Shown here in pieces: positions 22,421 to 37,343 of a stretch of 64,000 nucleotides of DNA. Made by a program: the position numbers and the translations under genes. Each line of letters starts with the position of its first letter. Position 1 is the first letter of the stretch. Source of the DNA: Phylloscopus collybita (taxonomy: Eukaryota; Chordata; Aves; Passeriformes; Phylloscopidae); the NCBI GenBank assembly GCA_027886175.1, contig JAJNNQ010000027.1, positions 8,198,001 through 8,262,000 of the forward strand, given 5' to 3'. The notes below the pieces were generated by a model, which made no database searches, was not told the origin of the DNA, and worked only from the letters and a program-made list of their open reading frames with translations.

Positions 22421-23966
22421 ATCATAGAATCTGCTGAGTTGGACGAGACCCATTGGGATTGTGTCCAACTCCCAGTCCTGTGCAGGACACCACAAAAATC
22501 CCACTATGTGCCTGAGAGTGTTTTCCAGACACTTCCTGAACTCAGACAGGCTTGATGTTGTGACCACTGCCCACGGGAGCCTGTTCCAGTGCTCAGCCAC
22601 CCTTTAGGTGAAAAACTTTTTTCCAATATCCTACCTCAATTTCTCCTGACTCAGCTTTATACCATTTTCATGAGTTCTTGACCACTGTCACTGGTCATGA
22701 CAGTGAAGAGATCAGTGCCTACCCCTCTGCTTCCTCTCATGAGGATGTTGAAGACCACAAGGAAGTCTTCCCTCCATTTCCTCTTCTCCAGGCTGAACAG
22801 ACCAAGTTACCTCAACTGTTCCTCACCAACTTTTCCCCCAATCCCGTCACCATCCTTGTGGCCTCCTTTGAACTCTCTCTAATAACCCACTGTCTTTTTT
22901 ATATTGTGGTGCCAAAACTGCCCCCAGCACTCGAGGTGAGGCTGTGCCAGTGCAGAGCAGGGCAGGACAATCCCCTTCCTTGCTGGCAATGTTGTGCCTG
23001 ATGCACCCCAGGACACAATTGGTCCTCCTGGCTGCCAGGGCACTGCTGACTCATATTCAACTTGCCATCAACCAGGACCCCCAGGTCCCTTTCCACAGTG
23101 CTGGTCTCCAACTTTTTGTTCCGCTGTCTATACATACAACCAGGGTTGCCCTGTATGAGGTGCAGAATCTGTCACTTGCTCTTGTTAAATGTCATACAGT
23201 TGGTGATTGCCCATCTCTCCAATTTGTCGAGGTCTCTCAGCAGGGCCTCTCTGCCCTCAATGGAGTCAACAGCTCCTCCCAATTTAGTGTTGTCAGCACT
23301 AAACATTAGTATATTATTTAGTATTCCTTCAAATCCTGAGTCCAAGCTGTTAATGAAGACGTTGAAGAGAATTGGGCCAGGGATAGAGCCCTGTGGAACC
23401 TCTCTAGTGATTGGACACCAGCCTGATGTCACCCCATTGACTGTAACTCTTTGTGCCCAGCCTGTGAGCCAGTTGCTAACCCATTGTGTAACAGGGTTAT
23501 TCAGCTGCAAGCTAGACACTTTGTCCAAAAGAATACTGGGACAGACAGTATCAAAAGCTTTGCTGAAGCCCGAAAATATTACATCTACTGGCTTTCCTTA
23601 GTCAGTTAGGGGGGTTACCCTGTTGTAGAAAGAAATCCTGCTCAACAAGCGGGACTTTCCCCTGATGAAGCCATGCTGGCTGTGACAGGTGACTCTGTTC
23701 TCCTCTAGGTGTTTTTCAGTATCTGCCAGAATGATCTTTTCCATGATTTTACTGGGCACTGAAATGAGACTGACAAGCCTGTAGTTTCCAGGTTCTCCTT
23801 CTTGCTCTTCTTTGAAATCTGGACATCGTTCTGCAGTTTCCAGTCACGTGGCACCTCTCCAGATTACCAAAACTGCTCAAAAATCATCGAGAGTCTTTGT
23901 GATGACATCAGCCAGCTCTTTGTGGTTTCTCAGATTAATCCCATAAGGGCCCATAGTTTTGTGGGG
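22421..23966 (-). mobile_element. CR1 LINE, 5'-truncated, minus strand
   Basis: Plus starts with atcatagaatctgctgagtt, the reverse complement of the CR1 3' terminus. The rest is a long minus-strand CR1 body. Minus-strand translation of 23172-23528 gives reverse transcriptase blocks: VTSGWCPITREVPQGSIPGP, ILFNVFINSLDSGFE and NTKLGGAVDS. The catalytic FADD box is degraded to SADN, and the frame is broken on both sides, so the copy is dead. The 5' end fades near 23.97 kb, so it is a typical truncated insertion without a clear target-site duplication. It sits between the ZSWIM1 relic and NEURL2. Confidence 0.92.
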
Positions 23967-25686
23967 ATCTAGGTACAATAACACGTGACAGAACTATTTC
24001 ATCTGTGGCCAGCACCCGCAGGTCCTTGCAGCATCCAGCTGTGAGGTGTTGTGCAACAGAGCCAATAAATCACCCTCATGTTGTTTGGGAGCTGAATGTG
24101 TCCCTGTGCCAGCTGCAACCACCCCTCCCTGCCCAGGGAACAGGGCAGGGGAATCAGGCAAGGCTTTGAGTAGTGCTCCTCGGTGGTCAGGGTCCCTTCT
24201 CACCGCCCCAGGTGGGTGGAGGTGGCAGCTCCTGAATCCCTGCAATCCCACTGTGCTGCAGCCCACTCTAGAGCAGAGGGTGTTGTTTGTCTGGTTGCAG
24301 CAGCTGCTCTCAATTCCTCAAGAAAGACGAACCCGCCCTCGTGTGCAGGGGTCACTGCCGGGCAGATAACACTGCAGGGAGGTGGGGAGCAAAGGCTTCA
24401 TGCAAGGGTGGGGGAGGGAAAACAGCCTGGAGAGTAAACGCCCTGGTCTGTGGGCGCTGCTCTGGAGTGGGTGAGTTCCCCAGCCCTGTTGCAGCCAGAT
24501 GAACTCCAGCCCCAGCAGCTCCCAGCCTGTTGTTGGGACATAGCAGGGAATGTCAGAGACCTCACTCCATTGCTGTGGTTTGGTCACTGTCCATGTTTTC
24601 CCCATTTAGCAATTCCTTCATTAACACTTTGGTGTTGATGGAGTTGGTCGTAGTTGCAGTCTGGGGATTTCCTTTGAGCAAGAGTTTTGTAACATGATCT
24701 GATACTATCGAGTCTCCGACTAAATATAGCATCGTGTTTCTCTAAAACACCTTTTTGTAAGCTTAGAGCTGCTTGTTTCCCCTTCGATTGTGCTGTGGAA
24801 GAGGCCTGGAGGGCTTTGCCAGCCCCTTCGCTATCTTTCTGGCTCCCATGAGCACCCCTCTGATTTTAAACCTCTCTCCTCCAGCCTGTTCCTCTGCGCA
24901 GCCACCACTGTGCCTCCCCTCCAGCCTGGCATAGGCACTGCAGGATGCCAGCTGCCATCCCCCACCAGCCTGGCTGAGGGCATGGAGCTGAGGGCATGGA
25001 GCTCCAAGTCAGGACGGCTGTGCCCTGCACCAGGTCACTGTGACTGGTTCTGTGGCCACAGACACGTGCCCAAGCAACAGCTGCTGCCAGCACTGCTGTC
25101 TGGGTACTCCAGCATCTGACTTGTCCCTCTCCAAGCTGAACACACAGGAAATAACTCATCGTTCTATGGGTAAACATCTTTCCCAAGACTGAAACTGCCC
25201 TGCCGGGATGAGCGTCCAGCTGTAATTTACCTCCACGTGAGCACTATGCTGTGCTGTGCCCTCCCACGCTCCACCCACCCCAGCACTCACTCTGATCCAT
25301 CCAGACAGTCCAGCATAATTCCAGGACTGGGGACACATCCTGAACCCCACAGGGCTGTGGCCTGTGCTCCCTTCCTGGTGGGGGAACTGCTCCCACGAGG
25401 GGTTGCTGAAGCACAAGGGGGGTCCCAGGCCCCCAAGCCTCCTTTGACAGTCTTGTCTGGAAGCATTTTATTGCTTTCTCTGACCCACATCAATCCTCCT
25501 GCCCATGTGCTGGGTGTGCCACACCATCAGTGTGCGGAAAATCCCGACCCCACTTTGCCCTGCTCTCATGTCAGCCCGTCAGCAGCACATGCTGGGGCGA
25601 GTGGGCAGGGAGGGGCACAGAGCCTGCCAGGCAGCCATCACTGGGGGCTGTTGATGTGGAGGCAGCCCAGCAGCACCCTCGATACC
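23967..25686. other. Intergenic region between CR1 and NEURL2
   Basis: About 1.7 kb with no exon I can support. Human SPATA25 maps near here, but I recognise no piece of it. NEURL2 3' UTR and poly(A) site must lie just left of 25.69 kb; no canonical AATAAA was identified. Confidence 0.5.
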
Positions 25687-27826
25687 TCACTCATGTTGGC
25701 AGAAGCTCTTGAGTAGTGGGGGCAAGTCCAGGCCATCGATGGCCAGGCGGTGCACAATGTGTTTCTGGATAACCAGCCGGCACAGCGTCTGCAGGGAAGG
25801 AACTGGAAGAGAATAGAGAGTGTACCTGAGCTGGGGGAGTTGGCAATGAGGCTGAGCACAGAGGGGTGGAGGAACTAGCAGAGCTTCTCCGAGGCACTGT
25901 GGTTAAAGGCAGTGGTGGGTGAGTTTGTTCTGTGGCATCATCCTGCCCTGGGCTTGAACTGGCTGTGCGGGGGCTGGTGCCAGGCTGCTTCAGCAGGGCT
26001 GGAAGCTCAAGGGCCCTGGGCAGCAAAGATCTTCCCGTTATTAGGAGGAAGGTTGAGAGACAGTTATGTGCCCAAGCTGTGTGTGACTGTGCCTGGTTTG
26101 CATTTCTTTCTCTGGCAGCAGTCGAGCAACTTTCCAGGGTCTCACATACCCATGCTGTGCTTCTTTTCCATCTCACTGCCTTGGTCTGCCTGCTCTGGCC
26201 CCAGCACTAGGCTGCTGGGTGAGTGTCTACAGGCTGGGGCTGCAGAGACAGTGCTCACCGTGCCTTTAGGGCAGACCACCATGAGAACCGTTCCCTTGGG
26301 CACCTGCACAGAATCTGCCTGGTTCCTGCTCTTGTGATACTGCTTCCCGGAGCCATGGGTGGCTCAGCAGTGTGTCTGCTGCAGCCAGAACTCTCTTCAG
26401 GTGTTACACCAGGGAGAATACCAGGTTCCAGCCTTGGGACAGAAGCAGCTGCTCCTGACACCAGCATGTGAAGCAGTGGCTCCCAGTGGTGGGGACAGCC
26501 AGTACTCTGGCTCTAGCTCTTCTTCTGGCTTTGTCTCACCTGATCCATCTCCTCATTTTTCCAGCATGGTGCTAATTAGCACTCATTAGCCTGGTCCCTC
26601 CCAGCAAGCCAAGGGACACAGGATAATGCCCAGGCTCTGATGGCATCACAGGGTGTCTGCCCAGGGAACACTGTGTCTGGGACATGCAGCAGGTGTGTGG
26701 GCGCAGTGTGCTGAGCCGTGGTGGATGTAGGTGGATGTTTTGATGCCAGGGCAGGATCTTGGTTGGCACTGGCTGCCACGTGCTGTAGGCAAGACTGGGC
26801 ACAGTGAGGCCTCACAGCTGTGGGACAGCCCCAAACACCCAACCCCATCACTCTGCTTGGGAAGGATGGCCATGGGGGTTCTGCCTGACTGCTGCTGGGG
26901 GTCTCTTCCCTGGCCCCAGCACAGTGCCCATGGCAGAGCTTTCATCAGACACTGCCCAGCAGTGGTACTGTGGATCTCGCCTGTGCTCCACAAGGACCAG
27001 AGGCTTTCCTGTGCCCTCTTATCCCCCGTCCCTCTGCCCAGTGCCACACGCCAACCTTCCCACTGTTGGTGACTATGGGATGACCCCACCAGAGCTCCCT
27101 CACTCCCAGCCCATGCAGCACATGCCACAGGGAGGGGCACAGGTACCTACAGCCATAATCCACCGGAATGACCCGGACACTCTTGGTGGAAGCAAAGACG
27201 TCAATGACGGCGTAGAGTGGGCGGGTGGTGGGCAGGCCCCTGGCGCTCGGCCCCATGTCCTCGCCATTGATGACGATGTGCATGTCAGCGGTGCCATCAG
27301 GCTGCGGGGCGTACAGAACCCCGATGCGGCTGCGCCGGGCGGTCGCGGGCAGCACGTTCATCTTGTACAGGTCGTCCAGGATGTGGCTGTAGCGGCTGGG
27401 CCGGCTGCGCCCCACCAGTGTGTCACGGGGGATCCGCACCCGCTCGATCAGCAGGAAGGGCTCCCAGGGACGCCCCCGTGCCTGCACCTCCTCCCCCTCC
27501 ACCACCACACGGTTGTGGTTCCGGGTGATGGCAAACACCCAGGTGTCCCCCATGTTGACCAGGTCCGGCAGCGAGTACTCAGGCACTACCTCCAGGCTCT
27601 GGGGATCGTAGGCTGTCAGTCCCACGCGCAAGTGCCCGCACCAGCCCAGCTCCTTCTCCTCAATCTCCACCAGGAAGATCTGCCCGGGTGCCAGAGGCTC
27701 CTGGCTGAAGCAGAGCCCGTTGGCGAAGCTCTCCACCCGTGTGGCTTGCGTGTGTGAGGCATCCAGACGGATGTTGGCACCGTGGATGTGGTGGAAGCGA
27801 GCAGCAAGCCGGCACCGGGCAGCCAT
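25687..27826 (-). CDS. NEURL2: Neuralized-like protein 2 (Ozz)
   Basis: Two coding exons on the minus strand, 27151-27826 and 25687-25802, give 263 aa (human 285; the N-terminus is shorter here). The donor GTAGGT after 27151 was chosen because it yields YGFPSLQTLCR, matching human YGLPSLQTLCR. The better-looking GTACC four bases on breaks the frame. The NHR (neuralized) domain runs from about residue 10 to 165: RFHHIHGANIRLDASHTQAT, FSQEPLAPGQIFLVEIEEKE, LGWCGHLRVGLTAYDP and MGDTWVFAITRNHNRV. A second conserved part reads ADMHIVINGEDMGPSARGLP. The C-terminal SOCS box is LQTLCRLVIQKHIVHRLAI. The protein is the substrate receptor of a muscle Cullin-5/Elongin BC ubiquitin ligase acting on beta-catenin at the sarcolemma in myofibre differentiation. 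It is head to head with CTSA, as in mammals. Confidence 0.94.
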
Positions 27827-28039
27827 TGCTGCCGGAGCTATTTTTAACTGTCCCTGTCACAGCTGCTGTGAGGTGGTGACAGCCCAGCTGGGATGGCCAA
27901 CCAGAGGGCTCAAGGGGGGTCCTAGTGCCATGGAGGAGGTTAGAGGGCCTGTGGCTGCTGGGCACAACCGGGCCCAAACCAGACCCACAGACATTCCATA
28001 TTGGACTGTCCCGCGCCGCCACGTGGGCCAGGGTACCTG

Positions 28040-28262
28040 GCTGTGCCCATGCTGTCCAGCAGTGCCTGGCAGTGTCTGGTGGTGCCCAGTGGTATCAGCC
28101 ATAGCCAGAAGTAGCCAGTGGTCATCACACGGTGATGACTGGCAGTGCCTGGCGATGCCCGGCTTTACCCAGCGGTGCTGGGTGGCACCCGGCTGTGGCC
28201 GGTGGTGCCTGGCAGTGGCCAGTGGTACCCAGCTGTAACCGGTGGTGCCTGGCAGTGCCCAC
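28040..28262. repeat. Degenerate minisatellite between NEURL2 and CTSA
   Basis: Variants of ggtggtgcctggcagtg(gc)c recur about every 10 and every 40 bases; the clearest copies start near 28199 and 28239 (ccggtggtgcctggcagtg). The array lies in the NEURL2/CTSA intergenic promoter region. No coding potential. Confidence 0.65.
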
Positions 28263-28354
28263 GGGCGCACCGCACGCCCCGCCGGCTGCCCCTGTTGGGG
28301 TGCGAGGGGTCTATCGGTGCCCCCCCCGCCACGGTCCCGGTCCGGGGCCGCTCC

Positions 28355-28437
28355 CACGTGCGCGGGCGGGGCCGGGCGGCGCTGGCCGCCCCCGGGGCGC
28401 TGATTGGCCGCTGTCGGGCCCCGCCCCGCTCACGTGA
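28355..28437 (+). promoter_or_regulatory. CTSA promoter with CLEAR-like E-boxes
   Basis: CACGTG occurs at 28355-28360 and 28431-28436. The second lies in the palindrome TCACGTGA, the core of the CLEAR element bound by TFEB/TFE3 at lysosomal genes. An inverted CCAAT box (ATTGG) is at 28402-28406. A further CACGTG lies at 28020-28025. The noncoding first exon of CTSA probably ends between here and 28722. Binding is inferred from the family's known regulation. Confidence 0.6.
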
Positions 28438-28722
28438 GCGCCGCAGGTCATATGGGCGCGTGTCATGTGCTCGCCGTGACCGCCGTCTGCGAGCGCCGCG
28501 CCGGGAGCGGCCGCGGTCAGCGGGACCGGGGGGGCACCGGGACGGGACCGGGGGGACAGACGGAGGGACAGGGACCGGCTCCAGGGGAGGCGACTGGTCC
28601 GGGCTGGGGCTCAGCCCCGAGTGGGAGATCGGGCCGGGGCAGCCGGGCCGGGGCGCTCGCGGGACGCTGCCGCGGCCGTTCCTGGCCGACAGCGCCCTGA
28701 CCGTCCCTTCCGCCCCCCGCAG

Positions 28723-32187
<3,465 letters not shown>

Positions 32188-32679
32188 GAGCTGCAGAGGT
32201 AGTGCCCGAGGCTCCAGCTGCTCTCACCACCCCATCTGCTCTCACTGCCGGCACCTTGCATAGCCCGTCCTTGCTGCTGCTCGGCTACACCATGGACCTG
32301 TCATGCCTGCAGCCTTCCCCCGCTGCTGGACAGGGCTGCCTGCTGTGGCTGGGGGGCATGGGCTGGGGGACTCTGTCCTTGTGGGAGAGGCACTGTGCAC
32401 CTGATGCAGCTACCTCCTTCCTTGTGGCTACCTGTGTTGCCTCCTCTCTTGTCTGTGCCAGCAGCTGCTTCCCTCCTCGGCAGGGAGCAATCCCCAGCAC
32501 TTCCCCTTGGCCCCACATACACAGGGCCTGGGCAGGCTATGAGGAGCATCAGCGGGGAGGTGGCTGAGTCCTGCTCACCTCTACCTTGCCTCCCACCATC
32601 TCTGCTCCCACTGAAGGAGACTTACCACCACTACCACACCAATCCCACTGCCAGAGCACACAGTGCTTCAGGAACTCGC

Positions 32680-32685
32680 AATAAA
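32680..32685 (+). terminator. CTSA poly(A) signal
   Basis: AATAAA in gcaataaactc, about 490 bases after the CTSA stop codon. Confidence 0.85.
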
Positions 32686-33034
32686 CTCTGACCAAGGTGG
32701 TTCTGCTCTTCCTCGCACCTTTGTGCCAGTCCCTGCTTCACTTTCCTCTGCTCACTAAGGAGCACCAGTGAGTGCCAACACCCTGTGCCGGGGGAGCCCT
32801 GAGCTCTGTGAGCTGTGTCCTGTCTGCAGGGATCCCTGCATTGTGGAAACAAGTGACCCACCTTAAGCGGCAGCAGCAGTCACTCTGAGCCTTCTGGTAC
32901 TGCACTAAGCTGTGTCTGTACCAAGGACCCAAGCTGGGCAGCAGCATCAGCTGCCTCCTTTCCATCTCCCCACCATGTACCCCAGCATGGACATGTCCTC
33001 CAAGTAACAAGGCCATGTGGTTGGAGTCAGGTGG

Positions 33035-33040
33035 TTTATT
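33035..33040 (-). terminator. PLTP poly(A) signal
   Basis: AATAAA on minus (tttatt on plus), about 170 bases past the PLTP stop codon. The 350 bases between it and the CTSA signal hold no feature I recognise. Confidence 0.8.
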
Positions 33041-33210
33041 AGTGTAATGAGCAGGGGTGCAGCAGGGGTTCCCAGAGCACCCTCTCCACCTTGCTGCGCC
33101 CCACTAGGGCCTGGATGACCTGACAATGTGCTGGTGGTACCAGGGAAGCTGCTTCCTACCTACGGTCTATGGGTCCAGCCCGGGATCTGCCCTTGGTCCA
33201 GGAAGGAGAG

Positions 33211-36200
33211 CTAGAGCAAGCTGGGGTCCAGGCTGGGCTCTGCGGGCTGAGAGCTGGAGTAGGCAGTGGCAGTTGGCACCGGGCGGTATTTCTCAATCAC
33301 CTCCCGCAGCCCCTTGGAGAAGTGGAGATCAGCTCCCACTGTGAGAAATCCCTGCAGAGGGAAGAGGGTCAGTGCAAGGCTGGAGATGACAATGCCCTTC
33401 CCAGCAGGACATGGAGGCACAGGCTGTCCCATCCTATCACGTACCGCGTGATTGGTGACCACCTCCCTGGTGAAGTCCATGCCTTCGGGCAGTGGGATCT
33501 GCACCCCCTTCTTTGTCCTCTCTGCAGAGAAGGAGAGCTGAGATGAGGCTGAGTCCTTCAGTGCCCCTGCCTACACTCCCAGCTGCGTGGGAGCAGTGAT
33601 GCTTACCGTTAATGATGGGCATGATGGTCAGCTGCAGCAGGGTCTTCAGTGGGGCCTGTAGTGAGAACAGCTATGGGAGAAGAGCTGGGGTCAGTGTAGT
33701 GGCAGAGCTGCCAGCCAGAGCAGAGAGGGGGGATCCTGAATGGACAGCCGCTCCCCAGCCCACCCCACACTGTGGCTGGGTGTAAGGGTTCCCAGGCCAC
33801 CACCCTGCTCTCACCGCAAGCGACTCCAGTGCTGACTGCTTGGAAAAGATGCGAAACCTGGACAGAAGGAAGCAGTTGTGAGTAAGGTATGGAGGGGACT
33901 CTCTCCATGCCCCCATGGGACTCCCCCCATACCGTCGTAGGTCCAGCTGCACGCGCAGCGCCTTCCCTTGCAGGAACACCTTGGCACTCAGCTTAGTTTC
34001 CTAAGGGAGGGGGAGAAGACTGACTCACAGCAGGCAGAGGACAACCAGGATAGCACATCCCAGATGTCACCTCTGCCTGGTGACACCAGTGCCTTATGAC
34101 ACAGGATAGGGGACACTGCTCCCATATACACTGGGGTGACTGTACAAGGAACCCCACCCCACCCCCCCCTCACCATGGCCATGCTGGAGAGCTGGACAGG
34201 TGGGCGGTCTGGGGGCACCAGTGAGATGTTCAGGAAAGCAGAGACAGAGACTGAGGTCCCCGAAGGTTTGATGGTGCAGCGTGGAGGAGCAGAGACCTGC
34301 AGCACGAGCTGCAGCGGAGCATCCACAGAAGGGCTCTGGGGAAGGTAGATGAGCTGGTGGCTGGGAGCAGGACAGGGCTGTGCCCTGCCCTGGGGCTCTG
34401 CCATGCCTTCTACTCTGTCTGGGGGCTCCTTACCAACATGAAGATGGTCCCAAAGAATGTGGCTCTCAGCAAAACCTCCAGGTCCTTGGGCACCTGTGGA
34501 GACCACAAACCACTGGAGGGGGAGCGAGCCACTGCTGCAGGTCCCAGCAAAGCTGCTCCCTGGATGGCACCTCCTTTGCTCTGTGACACATCTCACCCCT
34601 CCCTACTGCCTGCACACAGTCTAAGTGTCTGATTCTCCTTACCTTCTCGCCCTGGAGCTTTATGGTCAGCACTCCTGCCTGGAAGTACGAGTGCATGGCT
34701 GAATCAAAGAAGTACTCAGAGAAGGCAACATAAACCATGCGTTCAGTCTCCTTGATCACCGGCTCCACCGCGTGGTTCTCCAGCTCCTGTTCCTCTCTCA
34801 CTCGGGGAAAGAACATGCCCTGGACCAACAGCAGGAGAGGTTCCCACAACCACAGGGCAGCCCACCTCACCTGCTCCATGGAGCCCAATGTTCCTGCTGG
34901 CACAGCCTTTCCCACAGGGATGGGGAAGGACCAGCAAGGCAGAACCCAGTGTTCACCTTGAAGTCGAGGTCAAGGGTGTCAGTGGAGATGGATGGATCCC
35001 GTAGGAGGGAGTAGTCAATCCCGATGTGCTCATCCACATAGTTCCTCACTGCCAGGGAAGATATGCTGGTGTGACTTAGCCCGGAGCTGCCTGGCAGCCT
35101 GATGCCCAGCCCTGTCTGCCCCATAGTGAATGGGATGCAGTCCCTTTCCCAATGCAACACACACCAGGCACTGTGTCCAGCAAAGAGTTCAGCAGCACCA
35201 GGCTGGCATGCTCCAGGGATGGACAGATCTGCAAGGCAAGGAGTCAGACTGAGGGGAATCACTCCCAGGACTGGATGAGGAGCTGCAGAGGCAGGACAAG
35301 GCCCAGCAGACAGGCAGGATACAACTCTGCCCTCTCCCACACACAAAGGGCTGAGCTGTAACATCCCATAGCCCCTCTCCTCTGCGTTCAGCTGTACCTG
35401 CTGGCTGAGGAGAAAGCGCATCCCTGTGACGATGAAGGTGCTCAGGAACTCATAGACCTTCCTAGAGGACACAAGAGTGGTTCTGCACTGCCTGTTCTCC
35501 CTGTGGCTCTGTGCCCATTCCAGCACACAGCTGGGCTGAGGGAGCACTGAGGGTGTAGGAAGCCAGGCACAGGGGTTAGGCGTACCTGAGTGTGCCAGAG
35601 AAGCCAGCATGCATTCTGGCTATGGAGGCATTGCAGGTCATATTGGAGATCTTGAGGCGCCCAGCCTCATCCTTGGCCAACTGCAGCACCGTGTAGATGT
35701 GGACACCATCCGCAGAGGCATTGATGGATCCAATGTCGTAGCTGGAAGCCAGGAAAGCAGATGAGAGGAGCACACAGCTCCTGCCAGCTGCAGGACAAAG
35801 CACATGTGGCACCCAGCAAACACAGCTGTGGCACCACCACAGACTAGCAGAAAGGGGAGGCAGCTCACAAGAACCAGTAGAGCAGCTGCCTGCGGAAGCG
35901 TAGGCTAATGGAAGCATTGTTGATGTTGAAGACAAGGTGCTGCTGGGGCTGGAAGTTCAGGTCTGAAAAGGCCAGCTGCAGGTCTGTCACCTTGACCCTG
36001 CAGGGAGGGAACCGGCGTTAGACAGACAGATGGACATGGGAAGCCCTGGGCAGCAGGCAGCACTCACTGGCTGATGTTGTACTGGAACTGCCCCTCATTC
36101 CCATGCAGGTCCGACACCGTGATGTTCTGCAGCTCCTGCTCCACAAAGCGCAGCCCCTCCTGCTTCACTGCAGGGAAAAACGAGGCTGGGCTGGGACATG

Positions 36201-36461
36201 CCCTCCCAGCAGCATCGCTCCTGACACCCCCCATTCCTCCCCGGCTGCCCCATGATGGAGCAGTGCAGGCAGAGCCCTACACAAGCACAGACCCCATGAG
36301 TGTACTCAACCTCCCTGTTTCCCAGGCTGTGAGATCCTGGCTGGCCCCTTACCCAGGTCCAGCCCCTTGGAAGTAATCCGAATCTTACAGCCAGGAGGAC
36401 TGTTCGAGGCTGTGACCAGCGAGGGCAGAAGGAGGAGAAGGAGGCAGCTGCCGGCAGCCAT
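33211..36461 (-). CDS. PLTP: Phospholipid transfer protein
   Basis: Fifteen coding exons on the minus strand: 36353-36461, 36068-36167, 35869-35997, 35586-35741, 35398-35461, 35165-35228, 34957-35048, 34643-34819, 34434-34493, 34174-34335, 33933-34000, 33815-33857, 33607-33670, 33445-33521 and 33211-33351. They give 501 aa (human 493). A noncoding first exon ends at 37228 (donor GTAAGT) and joins an acceptor just before the ATG. A signal peptide (MAAGSCLLLLLLPSLVTAS) precedes the two BPI/LBP barrels. Markers are PPGCKIRITSKGLDLVKQEG, VYEFLSTFIVTGMRFLL, MVYVAFSEYFFDSAM, APPRCTIKPSGTSVS, KVFLQGKALRVQLDLRR and GVQIPLPEGMDFTREVV. The plasma protein moves phospholipids between lipoproteins and remodels HDL. 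The C-terminal 25 residues, after REVIEKYRP, are diverged and somewhat longer than in human. It is convergent with CTSA. Confidence 0.95.
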
Positions 36462-37009
36462 CTCGCACCTGGAGGCAGAGAGCAGGGTCAGCACAGACTG
36501 GCCTGGGGACGTGCACGGGTGTCTGCACGGACAAGCCCGGGGGACACACTGAAAGGGAAGCAGCTGCTGTCCAACCTGCCCGGGGCAGGGGACAGCTCCA
36601 AGGAGCACCCCACTGCTCCACGGTTCTCCCTGAAACCCCCGTGCCCAAGTTGCCTTTGCCTGAAACCTCTGGACCTGCAGCCCATGAGGGGCACGGCCCC
36701 CACCCCAGGATGTTGTGCACAAGCCCCAGCACTGGCCCTGTGGAGCCCGAGGGTCCCACATCTGGGGACACCCACTCCAGCACTCCCCCCGCCCTGAACA
36801 CACCCTGCTCCCAAAACCGCAGGGACAGGCGCCAGCCCCGTGCGTGCTGCTGCAGCGGTGAGCCCCAGCGCTTCGCAGAGGGGCGAGCCCTCGCCCACGG
36901 GGCCGTCCCACAACCCTCACAGCTCCCCCGAGATGTGCCTTCTGCCCCCAGGCTGGTTTGAGACGGGAGCTGGAGCCTGTCCATCCCGCAGCAACAGGAA
37001 GAGCACCGT

Positions 37010-37152
37010 GCGAGGCTCCCCCACAGCTTCCCCCAGTTCTCTGAAGGGAGAGGATGGGGGATCCCCTCCCCAGGACTGTATGATGGGATGGGGCTCCCCC
37101 ACAGCATTTTCCTCCACTTCTATGAAGGGAGAGGATGGGGGATCCCCTTTCC
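37010..37152. repeat. Two-copy 80-bp tandem repeat in PLTP intron 1
   Basis: The block ggctcccccacag ... gaagggagaggatgggggat occurs at 37014-37065 and again at 37092-37146, with a few changes and a period of about 78-80 bases. It lies in the first intron of PLTP, about 100 bases from the noncoding exon. Confidence 0.75.
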
Positions 37153-37227
37153 CGGGGCCGGAGCCACCGTCATGCCCAGAGACTGGGGGATTCCCCTGCA
37201 CAATGCCGGCTCAGTTCGGGTACTTAC

Positions 37228-37343
37228 AGCGAGGCTTGTCCCGGCGTGGGGAAGCTGAATCACGTGAAGGCAGGAGAGAGGGAGAACACCACCAGCTCCA
37301 AGACTTTCTTTTGAGCTGGCTGAGGTTTTCCTTCCTTTATATA
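37228..37343 (-). promoter_or_regulatory. PLTP core promoter and noncoding first exon
   Basis: On the minus strand GGCTATATAAAGG gives a TATA box at 37335-37343. Transcription would start near 37305, and the noncoding exon would end at 37228, where CGCT|GTAAGTA is a strong splice donor. This predicts a first exon of roughly 80 bases. A TATA box fits a tissue-regulated secreted lipoprotein gene. Confidence 0.7.

Noticed and set aside
26804..27757. 317-codon plus-strand frame opposite NEURL2
   Set aside because: Antisense shadow of the NHR domain exon.
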